Shown here piece by piece: positions 1 through 6,416 of a stretch of DNA of 7,683 bases (the stretch's first letter is position 1; each line of letters starts with the position of its first letter). The DNA is from Balneolales bacterium (GTDB taxonomy: Bacteria; Bacteroidota; Rhodothermia; Balneolales; Natronogracilivirgulaceae), in assembly GCA_007116685.1 (NCBI GenBank), contig SKIC01000015.1, forward strand, positions 1-7,683, given 5' to 3'. The position numbers and the translations under genes are program-made. The notes beneath the pieces are model-generated. The model worked only from the letters and a program-made list of their open reading frames with translations, ran no database searches and had not been told where the DNA came from.

Positions 1-1404
1 CAGGCTGAAGACGCAAGTCGGGCGAAATCTTCGTTTCTGGCAGGTATGTCTCACGAATTGAGGACTCCCTTAAATGCAATTCTCGGATTTGCACAAGTTT
101 TGAAACGTAGCAAAGATGTACCTAAGCGCGAAAAGCATTATGTGGATACCATGTACAACAGCGGTAAGCATTTGCTGAACATGATTAATGACGTGCTGGA
201 TATTTCCAAGATTGAAGCAGGTAGAATGAATGTGCTTCCCGAGGAATTTGACCTGAATATGCTTTTGAAAGATGTGCAGGAGATGTTCCGTCTGCAAGCT
301 GAAGAGCGAAAACTTTCTCTGGAAATACCTACTGATTTGAAATGGCCGGGATATGTGTATGCCGATGCCGGAAAAATTAAGCAGATTCTGATTAATCTAA
401 TTTCAAACGCGATTAAGTTTACAGATCATGGGCACGTTCGTTTGATAGTGGAATCTGATTTGGATAGTAGTGCATCAGAGGATGGAAAATGCTTGCTGCG
501 ATTCCGCATCGAGGATACCGGTGAGGGGATTCCCGAAAATCGTTTAAAATCTATTTTTGATCCATTTCAGCAGTATTCTGAAACATACTCTAAGGGCAGC
601 GGGCTAGGTTTAGCAATTTGCTCTCGCCTAACGGAACTGATGGGGGGAACCATAGATGTGAAGAGTGAGCCGGGTGTGGGTTCTGTATTTTTCTTCGAGA
701 TTCCGGTTGATTTTATTCAAAGAGCATCACGTTTTGAGGAATCTGAATCAGCCTTTTTTACAGGTATCTCCTGGCATAAAGAACCTGTAGCACTTTTGGT
801 TGATGATATTGAGTATAATTTGAGTCTGTTGGAAAGTATGCTTGATCCGCTAGGTATTCAGTGCGAAATGGCGACCGATGGGCGAATAGCCTTGGAGAAA
901 ATTAAGGAAAACAGACCTGATTTTATCCTTATGGATTTGCGAATGCCAAATATGGATGGAATTGAAGCAACCCAAAAAATTCTGGATAATCCCGATACGG
1001 CTGATATTCCTGTCCTTGCTGTGACTGCAAGTGGATTTAAAGGCAAAAAAGAAGAATTGCTAAGTAAGGGATTCAAGGCCTACATCCGCAAACCATTCAG
1101 AGAAGAAGAGCTATGCAGGGAAATAGAAGCGGTAACCGGAATTACATTTTTACAAGAGCAGAAGAAAACCAACGATTCTAAAACACCATCTCAGTTTTTA
1201 CTCACTATACAAGCCATTGAAGCCCTTGAAAATCAGCTCCAAAATGAGCTGGTGGAAGCTATAGAGTTAACAGATTTGGAGAAAATCTCAGATTTAGCCG
1301 ACAAATTACCCGATAATCCCGAATTCAACCAAATGCTCCAAAAAGCAAAATCCCGGGAATTCGCATATTTCATAAAATTGAATGAACTGCTGGACCCTGT
1401 GTAA
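1..1404 (+). CDS. Hybrid sensor histidine kinase, C-terminal part (5' end cut by window edge)
   Basis: The reading frame is open from base 1, so the true start and sensor region lie outside; 467 residues are visible, numbered here from base 1. A short linker leads into a HisKA dimerisation domain with H-box FLAGMSHELRTPLNA, phosphoacceptor His18 (bases 52-54). The HATPase_c domain spans about residues 120-235, with N-box NLISNAIKFT (Asn132, Asn136), G1 box DTGEGIP (172-178), F-box FDPFQQ and G2 box GSGLGLA (199-205). A receiver domain follows at about 262-380, with acidic pair Asp268/Asp269, phosphoacceptor Asp312 in LMDLRMPNMDG, Thr342 and Lys364 in YIRKP. All catalytic residues are intact, so autophosphorylation and transfer to the attached receiver are expected. 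The last ~85 residues form a predicted helical tail lacking the conserved phosphorylatable His of an Hpt domain; such tails are common on hybrid kinases. The signal sensed and the output partner cannot be read from this window. The inference of a hybrid kinase is very secure; the gene name is not. Confidence 0.96.
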   Translation, partial: QAEDASRAKSSFLAGMSHELRTPLNAILGFAQVLKRSKDVPKREKHYVDTMYNSGKHLLNMINDVLDISKIEAGRMNVLPEEFDLNMLLKDVQEMFRLQAEERKLSLEIPTDLKWPGYVYADAGKIKQILINLISNAIKFTDHGHVRLIVESDLDSSASEDGKCLLRFRIEDTGEGIPENRLKSIFDPFQQYSETYSKGSGLGLAICSRLTELMGGTIDVKSEPGVGSVFFFEIPVDFIQRASRFEESESAFFTGISWHKEPVALLVDDIEYNLSLLESMLDPLGIQCEMATDGRIALEKIKENRPDFILMDLRMPNMDGIEATQKILDNPDTADIPVLAVTASGFKGKKEELLSKGFKAYIRKPFREEELCREIEAVTGITFLQEQKKTNDSKTPSQFLLTIQAIEALENQLQNELVEAIELTDLEKISDLADKLPDNPEFNQMLQKAKSREFAYFIKLNELLDPV

Positions 1405-1752
1405 CGCAAAACCCGGCGTAACTTTTTGTTATTTCAGAGAGCCAAAAATCAAATCAGTCCCGTCCGGGACGCAATACCGGTAGAAAATAAGGAGCCCTAT
1501 CAAAATAAAAGTGCCGTCAGGTACGGAATATGTCTAATAGTCTATCAGCCCTAAAACGTATCGCCCACGAATAAGCACAATTTTCCCACATCGACTAATA
1601 ATCCATTTTTCAATTATAATGCAATGTTTCCTTCAGCATCATCACAAAAATAAATTATGTTCATCCCTCCATACCACAAGTATTACTGGATCGTTTTTCG
1701 TACTTTATGCAGTTATAGTATTTTTAAATATTAGATAGATTTTCCCTTCCGA
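1405..1752. other. Intergenic region between histidine kinase gene and lepA
   Basis: This 348-bp stretch has no convincing coding potential on either strand. Its left part carries the 54-bp-period repeat described separately. The right part is AT-rich and should contain the promoter for lepA, but nothing matches well. A TATAAT sits at 1615-1620 with only a 4/6 match to TTGACA (TCGACT, 1591-1596) at 18-bp spacing. TAGATTTC at 1736-1743 resembles the Bacteroidota -7 element TAnnTTTG except for the last base, but no TTTG lies at the expected distance upstream. No clear rho-independent terminator follows the kinase stop at 1404. Confidence 0.6.
1440..1564. repeat. Degenerate tandem palindromic repeat, 54-bp period, about 2.3 copies
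   Basis: Two palindromic cores lie exactly 54 bp apart: GTCCCGTCCGGGACGCAATA at 1457-1476 and GTGCCGTCAGGTACGGAATA at 1511-1530, identical at 16 of 20 positions. Each can form a 5-bp stem with a 4-base loop: GTCCC/GGGAC in the first, and GTGCC/GGTAC with one G-T pair in the second. A second conserved block, AGCCCTA, recurs at 1493-1499 and 1547-1553, again 54 bp apart. A partial earlier copy of that block, AGCC followed by an A-rich stretch, starts at 1440 and leads into the first core. Palindromic intergenic repeats with a GTxCCGT...GGxAC core followed by GGTAGAAAA are, as I recall, dispersed in many Bacteroidota genomes; the first copy here has GGTAGAAAA at 1479-1487. The function is unknown. 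Confidence 0.65.
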
Positions 1753-3549
1753 ATGAAGAATATTCGCAATTTCTGTATTATTGCACACATTGACCACGGT
1801 AAATCAACACTTGCCGACAGACTCTTAGAACGCACAGGAGCAATCACCGAGCGTGAAATGCAAGCCCAAGTGCTCGACGATATGGATTTAGAACGTGAAC
1901 GTGGTATCACCATCAAGAGTCACGCCATAAAAATGGACTATAAGAGTCTCGATGGCGAGAATTACATCCTGAACCTAATTGATACTCCCGGTCACGTTGA
2001 CTTTTCTTACGAAGTATCACGTGCGCTCAAGGCTTGTGAAGGTGCCCTGCTCATTGTAGATGCCTCCCAGGGCGTAGAAGCGCAGACTATATCAAATTTA
2101 TATCAGGCGATTGATCAAAACCTCGAAATTATTCCGGTTCTCAATAAAATTGATTTGCCGGGTGCAAATGTGGAGGGGATGGCTCAGCAGATTATCGATT
2201 TAATTGGCTGTGAGCGCGAAGATATTTATGAAGTATCAGGAAAAACCGGTCTTGGAGTGGATATTTTGCTGGAAGGCATCGTTCAAAAAATTCCACCACC
2301 GGAAGGCGATCCGGATAAGCCATTGCGTGCGCTTATTTTTGATTCCGTTTTCAATACCTATCGTGGTTCTGTTGTGTATGTGCGGGTACTTGATGGCACT
2401 TTACATGCCGGTGACCGCATTTTATTTATGGCAACCGATAAAGAATATGATGCAGACGAAATTGGCTATCTGCGCTTAAAGCCGGAAAAATCCAAAACGC
2501 TTTCTGCCGGCGAGGTGGGTTATATTATTGGTAGCGTTAAAACTCTAGACGATACGCGCGTTGGGGATACCGTAACTTCTAAAAAGAACCCGGCTCCTGA
2601 ACCTATTCCTGGTTATAAAGACGTAAAACCGATGGTATTTAGCGGGATTTTTCCCACAGATTCCGAAGATTTTGAAAGCCTGAGATCAGCACTGGAAAAA
2701 TTACGCTTGAATGATGCAGCGCTCAGTTTTGAGCCGGAAACTTCCGTGGCCTTGGGTTTTGGATTTCGTGCGGGATTTCTTGGTATGCTCCACATGGAAA
2801 TTATCCAGGAGCGCCTCGACCGTGAATTTGATATGGATATCATTACCACCGTACCAAATGTGGAATATGAAATCTACACTACAGATGACAATGTATTAGC
2901 GGTGGATAATCCCAGCGAAATGCCGGAACGTGGTAAAATTGACAAGATTTTAGAACCCTACATCAAAGCCCAAATCATCAGTCCGGCAGAGTACATCGGT
3001 CCGATTATGAAATTATGCCAGGAGCGTCGTGGTGTGTTCAAGAACACGGTTTATCTTGACAGCAATAGGGTAGATATCAGTTACGAATTACCACTTGCTG
3101 AAATTGTTTTTGATTTTTACGACAAGCTTAAGAGCAACACTCGTGGATATGCTTCCCTGGATTACGAATTTATTGGCAACCGCCAGGGTGATATGGTGAA
3201 ACTGGATATTCTTCTGAATGGTGATCCGGTGGATGCGCTATCATGTATCGTTCACAGAGATAAAGCCTATGAATGGGGAAAAAAACTCTGCGGGAAATTG
3301 CGTGAGTTGATTCCAAGGCAAATGTTTGAAGTTGCCATTCAGGCGGCTATTGGCTCGAAAATCATTGCCAGAGACACTGTTCGTGCAATGAGGAAAGACG
3401 TGACCGCAAAATGTTACGGTGGTGATATTTCCCGAAAGCGTAAACTTCTTGAGAAACAAAAAGAAGGTAAAAAACGAATGAAGCAGGTAGGAAGTGTTGA
3501 AATTCCACAAGAAGCATTTCTGGCTGTACTTTCAATGGAAAACGAATAA
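1753..3549 (+). CDS. lepA: Elongation factor 4 (LepA), ribosomal GTPase
   Basis: The protein has 598 residues, the usual length of the family. LepA/EF4 is a translational GTPase that binds the ribosome, can back-translocate stalled complexes and has been linked to initiation and 30S biogenesis. The GTPase motifs are all present: G1 AHIDHGKST (11-19), G2 RGITIK (50-55), G3 DTPGH (77-81, with catalytic His81), G4 NKID (131-134) and G5 SGKTG (162-166). Domain II follows at about 190-280, then EF-G-like domains III and V. The C-terminal domain unique to LepA ends in a basic segment, KCYGGDISRKRKLLEKQK (553-570), with KKRMKQVG just after. The ATG at 1753 gives the standard N-terminus MKNIRNFCIIAHIDHGKST; there is no Shine-Dalgarno sequence upstream, only CCTTCCGA, as is common in Bacteroidota. 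It is the first gene of a tight cluster with a secreted protein gene and lepB. Nothing is missing or broken. Confidence 0.98.
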   Translation: MKNIRNFCIIAHIDHGKSTLADRLLERTGAITEREMQAQVLDDMDLERERGITIKSHAIKMDYKSLDGENYILNLIDTPGHVDFSYEVSRALKACEGALLIVDASQGVEAQTISNLYQAIDQNLEIIPVLNKIDLPGANVEGMAQQIIDLIGCEREDIYEVSGKTGLGVDILLEGIVQKIPPPEGDPDKPLRALIFDSVFNTYRGSVVYVRVLDGTLHAGDRILFMATDKEYDADEIGYLRLKPEKSKTLSAGEVGYIIGSVKTLDDTRVGDTVTSKKNPAPEPIPGYKDVKPMVFSGIFPTDSEDFESLRSALEKLRLNDAALSFEPETSVALGFGFRAGFLGMLHMEIIQERLDREFDMDIITTVPNVEYEIYTTDDNVLAVDNPSEMPERGKIDKILEPYIKAQIISPAEYIGPIMKLCQERRGVFKNTVYLDSNRVDISYELPLAEIVFDFYDKLKSNTRGYASLDYEFIGNRQGDMVKLDILLNGDPVDALSCIVHRDKAYEWGKKLCGKLRELIPRQMFEVAIQAAIGSKIIARDTVRAMRKDVTAKCYGGDISRKRKLLEKQKEGKKRMKQVGSVEIPQEAFLAVLSMENE

Positions 3550-3556
3550 TAGTTTT

Positions 3557-4129
3557 ATGAGACTGGTATCAGTTCTGATTTTTTTACTGTTTTGGATAAA
3601 CAGTAACCTTCAGGCTCAAAACGACGAGCCTTTCAGAGCTCCCGAATTTCAAAAAGTATCTTTGGATGAGCGTGCTGAATTTGAAGCCCGTTTTGCCAAT
3701 GTGAATTGGACAGGAGCCGGTTTTCGTGACGATACCGTAATGGATCAAATCCCAACAAGCGAAGTTCGTGCTCGTTTACAGGCTGCTTTTGGAGATCCAA
3801 CCATCGTTTTGGAAAATTTATTGGGCACCTCAGGTTTTCGTCCTGCTATGTACATTCAGTTTGAATATTGGTTCATTATAGATGACCAATATCCTTTGAT
3901 GATTTTGGATGTGGATGGCCCATTCCAGCGGGGATTGGTGTATGGAGGTTCAAGTGCCTATGTGGATATTATGCCTGAAATTAAAAGAGAATTATCCCGT
4001 AAATTGATGGCTGTAGAAGACCTTGGGGAATTCAGAGATTATTTCTTTGAAATAGACACTAATACTTGGTATCTGGTCGAATATTCTGACGGTCGTTTTC
4101 GTCACGAAGAAATAGAAAATCCGTTTTAA
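3557..4129 (+). CDS. Secreted protein of unknown function between lepA and lepB
   Basis: I do not recognise the family of this 190-residue protein. The ATG at 3557 is chosen because it begins just 7 bp after the lepA stop and yields a clean signal peptide: MR, a hydrophobic core LVSVLIFLLFWI, then NSNLQA with likely cleavage before QND (about residue 20/21). An upstream in-frame ATG at 3494 would overlap lepA and put a charged 21-residue extension before the signal, so it is unlikely. There is no lipobox cysteine. The mature part has an acidic, helical first third (PEFQKVSLDERAEFEARFA), then an apparently beta-rich middle with aromatic and aspartate-rich strands (YIQFEYWFIIDD, MILDVDGPF), and a mixed C-terminus ending ENPF. 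It should be exported to the periplasm or outside. Placement with lepA and lepB suggests co-transcription and possible processing by LepB; no function can be assigned. Confidence 0.85.
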   Translation: MRLVSVLIFLLFWINSNLQAQNDEPFRAPEFQKVSLDERAEFEARFANVNWTGAGFRDDTVMDQIPTSEVRARLQAAFGDPTIVLENLLGTSGFRPAMYIQFEYWFIIDDQYPLMILDVDGPFQRGLVYGGSSAYVDIMPEIKRELSRKLMAVEDLGEFRDYFFEIDTNTWYLVEYSDGRFRHEEIENPF

Positions 4130-4147
4130 CGTAATTATTGATATATC

Positions 4148-5254
4148 TTGGCTGAAGAATCAAAAAACAATTTACGTGAAAAGGCGAAACAGCGTCTGAG
4201 CTCACGAATCCGTAAAAAAGAAACCGTACAAGCAAAGCACTGGGCCAGAGAATGGTTAGATGCGATTTTGTTCGCATTTATCGCTGCTCTGATTATCCGT
4301 ACCTTTTTTATCGAAGCCTACAGAATTCCTACTCCTTCCATGGAGCAAACCTTGCTGACCGGGGATTTTCTGCTGGTATCAAAAGTCCATTATGGAGCCA
4401 GAACTCCGATGTCTTTGGGCGTTCCTTTCACAAATATCCACTTACGTGGGGTTCAATTACCATGGTTCCGTTTCCCGGGATTTATGGATGTGCGAAGAAA
4501 CGATATCGTTGTTTTCAATTACCCGATTGATACGGATATCATTTCCCAAAAAACGAACTACATCAAAAGGGCAGTAGGTATTCCTGGTGATACCTTGGCC
4601 ATTCGGGATAAAGTGCTGTACGTTAATCACGAACAGGCAGAGTTTTACTCTACATTTGAACAAACGTATGAAGTTTTTGTAGCCGATCGTTTGCGTTTGA
4701 GCCCATCCCGTGTGCAGTCTGCCGGTGGACAAATCCGCCAGCAAAGCGGTAGTAATTATATTATCAATATGAATGAGGAGTCTGCCAGAATCATAGAATC
4801 CTGGCAGGAAGTGAAAGAAGTTCGTCCAGCCGTATTACCGGAATCCTTTAATGATTTTGGACGTCAGCCATTTACTTTTGCTCGCGCATTTCGTGGAAAT
4901 CATCACAATATGCCTGATTTCGTAGTTCCATTTCGAGGCCAGGAAATTGAATTAACAGCTGAAAACTGGAATCTCTATCGAGATGTTATCGAGCGCTACG
5001 AACGTAATTCTGTTAGTCGTAATGGTGATGTATTTGTGATTAATGGGGAAGAGACCAATCGCTATGTCGTTCAAAAAGATTATTACTTTATGATGGGTGA
5101 TAATCGTGATAATAGTGAGGACAGCCGTTTTTGGGGATTTGTGCCCGAAGATCATGTAGTGGGTCGTGCTTCGATAATTTATTTCAGCTGGGATGGAAAC
5201 AGCCGTATGCCTCGATTATCGCGTGTTTTTACCAGAATTCATGGTATTCGCTGA
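4148..5254 (+). CDS. lepB: Signal peptidase I (LepB), large-insertion type
   Basis: The protein has 368 residues. It is the membrane-bound serine/lysine protease that cuts signal peptides from exported proteins on the outer face of the inner membrane. A basic N-terminus (1-33) precedes one membrane segment, about 37-54 (LDAILFAFIAALIIRTFF). Box B is RIPTPSMEQTL with nucleophile Ser64. Box D is NYIKRAVGIPGD with general base Lys140. Box E is MGDNRDNSEDSRFWG (316-330). Between boxes D and E lie about 165 residues, far more than in short Gram-positive enzymes, partly low in recognisable motifs (about 160-290); long LepB forms of this kind are known in Bacteroidota. The start is TTG: an in-frame stop occurs at 4139-4141 and no in-frame ATG or GTG precedes the catalytic region, so TTG at 4148 is the only usual initiator. 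It lies 18 bp after the secreted-protein gene and its 3' end overlaps the convergent pstS-like gene. Confidence 0.96.
   Translation: MAEESKNNLREKAKQRLSSRIRKKETVQAKHWAREWLDAILFAFIAALIIRTFFIEAYRIPTPSMEQTLLTGDFLLVSKVHYGARTPMSLGVPFTNIHLRGVQLPWFRFPGFMDVRRNDIVVFNYPIDTDIISQKTNYIKRAVGIPGDTLAIRDKVLYVNHEQAEFYSTFEQTYEVFVADRLRLSPSRVQSAGGQIRQQSGSNYIINMNEESARIIESWQEVKEVRPAVLPESFNDFGRQPFTFARAFRGNHHNMPDFVVPFRGQEIELTAENWNLYRDVIERYERNSVSRNGDVFVINGEETNRYVVQKDYYFMMGDNRDNSEDSRFWGFVPEDHVVGRASIIYFSWDGNSRMPRLSRVFTRIHGIR
5216..5254. other. Tail-to-tail overlap of lepB and pstS-like genes
   Basis: The last 12 codons plus stop of lepB (+) and of the pstS-like gene (-) occupy the same 39 bp on opposite strands. The minus-strand product is SANTMNSGKNTR; the plus-strand product is LSRVFTRIHGIR in register offset. 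There is therefore no space for a terminator between the two genes, and each transcript must run into the other gene. Confidence 0.85.
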
Positions 5255-6199
5255 TCTATCCGTTTGAGCACTTTTTGTAGTTCCGTCATCTGGATTTGTT
5301 AATACTTCCTGGAGTTGATTTCTAACGAGCTGAAGATTGACATCATTTAAGGCAACGTATCCTACTCTGCGTAAAATCAAAGTGTATCGTGTAAATAATG
5401 TCTGTAGAAAATCAGCTAATGCTTCATTTTCATGCAGATGATTGGTATTCACATAAATGTACAATTGACGTGATAATGGACTGTAATCGCCTGAGTTTAT
5501 CGTTTGATAACTAGGGGAAACAAATCCACGTCCGCTATTTACAGCTAGAGGTTTAAGTCGGCTCGCATTTCGAACGTAATAAGCAAAACCGATAATCCCC
5601 ATAGCATTTCTGTCCTCAATAATCAGATTAATCAATTCGTAATCAGTTGCAGCACCGGTGTAGCTGGTTGTGGGTGTATCTCCCGATTGTAATACATTTC
5701 TCATGAAAAAATCGTAGGTCCCTGATGTTCGGCCTCTGGTATATAGCGAGATTGGTTCGTCGGGCCAGTGTGATTCCACATCTCTCCATGTTCGGACATT
5801 ACTGTCTGAGCGCCAAATTTGCCGAAGTTGTTCCGTAGTAATTTCGCTCAAAAAAGCATTTTCAGGATGCACTACTATGGTTATGCCGTCAAGCGCTACT
5901 ACAAACCTTGTGTAAGAAATCCCTTTTTCTTCAAGACAGGCAGCTTCACTATCTCGCATTAATCTGGAAGCTCCAGTGATACTTGATTCGCCTGTGCAAA
6001 ACTTTTGAAACCCAGCGCCTGTGCCGGAATTATCTACTTGAATTGTAGAATTACCATTTCGATTAGAATGGAGTAATGCTGCAGCTTCCAATATTGGGAA
6101 AACGGTGCTTGAGCCATCAACTACGACGGGGGCTGAATTTTGCGATTTAGAAATAGAAAAAGAGAGAAGTAAGACCAATAAACAGAGTAACCATTTCAT
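5216..6199 (-). CDS. Phosphate-binding periplasmic protein, PstS/SphX family
   Basis: The protein has 327 residues and belongs to the substrate-binding proteins of phosphate ABC transporters, which capture phosphate in the periplasm and deliver it to PstCAB. A signal peptide is visible (MKWLLCLLVLLLSFSISKSQ, cleavage around residues 18-22); Cys6 sits too early to be a lipobox. Family motifs appear in order: DGSSTVFPI (28-36), DNSGTGAGFQKFCTGE (56-71), TGASRLM (75-81) and YTRGRTSGTYDFF (153-165) with the phosphate-loop pattern Arg155...Ser159-Gly160-Thr161. Where E. coli PstS has Asp137 in this loop, simple alignment puts Arg157. The hydrophilic tail after about residue 300 looks dispensable, and its last 12 residues are encoded within the overlap with lepB. 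No pstC, pstA, pstB or phoU is in the window, so a pst transport role is inferred from the family only; some relatives act in phosphate sensing or under other ligands. The start ATG at 6199 gives the signal peptide directly. Confidence 0.88.
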   Translation of the reverse strand: MKWLLCLLVLLLSFSISKSQNSAPVVVDGSSTVFPILEAAALLHSNRNGNSTIQVDNSGTGAGFQKFCTGESSITGASRLMRDSEAACLEEKGISYTRFVVALDGITIVVHPENAFLSEITTEQLRQIWRSDSNVRTWRDVESHWPDEPISLYTRGRTSGTYDFFMRNVLQSGDTPTTSYTGAATDYELINLIIEDRNAMGIIGFAYYVRNASRLKPLAVNSGRGFVSPSYQTINSGDYSPLSRQLYIYVNTNHLHENEALADFLQTLFTRYTLILRRVGYVALNDVNLQLVRNQLQEVLTNPDDGTTKSAQTDRSANTMNSGKNTR

Positions 6200-6202
6200 G
6201 GA

Positions 6203-6236
6203 TTTGACAAAATTTGATGATTAAGAAGTTGTCAAA
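6203..6236. promoter_or_regulatory. Inverted repeat upstream of pstS-like gene, possible operator
   Basis: TTTGACAA at 6203-6210 and TTGTCAAA at 6229-6236 are perfect 8-bp inverted arms separated by 18 bp. The near arm begins 4 bp before the start codon at 6199 and the far arm overlaps the candidate -7 element. A dimeric repressor site or an mRNA leader hairpin would both fit; the sequence does not resemble the E. coli Pho box. The function is inferred. Confidence 0.35.
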
Positions 6237-6261
6237 AGGTACTCAGAAGAAACAGAGGCAA
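6234..6261 (-). promoter_or_regulatory. Candidate Bacteroidota-type promoter for pstS-like gene
   Basis: On the minus strand, TTG (6261-6259) is followed after 17 bp by TACCTTTT (6241-6234). This fits the TTG-N17-23-TAnnTTTG pattern of the Bacteroidota primary sigma factor except for the last base, and a G follows immediately. Transcription would begin roughly 25-30 bp before the ATG. A match this short could occur by chance. Confidence 0.3.
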
Positions 6262-6374
6262 TATAAATGAATCGTTATCCTTTGATGAACTTATTGCAAG
6301 TAGGATGGTCGGGATTGTATGTATAGCCGTATACGCTTGAAGTATATTTCTGATAAAGTTTTACGTCCCAAATA

Positions 6375-6408
6375 TAAGGCTGCCTCATATTGAGGTGAGA
6401 CAGCCTTA
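6375..6408 (-). terminator. Hairpin after htpX, likely transcription terminator
   Basis: An 8-bp stem, TAAGGCTG (6375-6382) against CAGCCTTA (6401-6408), encloses further pairing (CTCA/TGAG after a C-A mismatch, or the alternative CCTCA/TGAGG). In the minus direction it starts about 8 bases past the htpX stop. The following tract is only TATTT before GGG, so the U-run is weak and this is not a textbook rho-independent terminator. Confidence 0.5.
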
Positions 6409-6416
6409 AAACGAAT

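Larger units (their letters stand above)
6200..6416. other. Intergenic region between htpX and the pstS-like gene
   Basis: This 217-bp stretch holds no gene. Reading in the direction of transcription (minus strand), it contains the htpX terminator-like hairpin (6375-6408), a small inverted repeat GTATA-GCCG-TATAC at 6321-6334, and the candidate promoter and inverted repeat just before the pstS-like start (6203-6261). The last two suggest that the pstS-like gene has its own promoter rather than depending on htpX. Confidence 0.5.

Noticed and set aside
70..297. Minus-strand open frame within the histidine kinase gene
   Set aside because: It is antisense to the conserved HisKA domain and its translation resembles no protein family, so it is a shadow of the real gene.
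1405..1450. Possible rho-independent terminator after the histidine kinase gene
   Set aside because: GTAACGC and GCGTAAC look like an inverted repeat but are not complementary on checking; only a 4-bp TAAC/GTTA stem around a T-run remains.
1440..1564. CRISPR array
   Set aside because: There are only about two diverged units, the repeats are not identical, and no cas gene is present.
3241..3510. Minus-strand open frame within the 3' end of lepA
   Set aside because: It is antisense to the conserved C-terminal domain of LepA and shows no recognisable domain.
3494..3556. Upstream in-frame ATG extending the secreted protein by 21 residues
   Set aside because: It would overlap the end of lepA and place a charged stretch before the signal peptide; the ATG at 3557 gives a standard signal sequence directly after lepA.
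6321..6334. Inverted repeat GTATA-GCCG-TATAC as a separate operator
   Set aside because: The arms are only 5 bp of AT-rich sequence more than 120 bp before the pstS-like start, so chance is a sufficient explanation.
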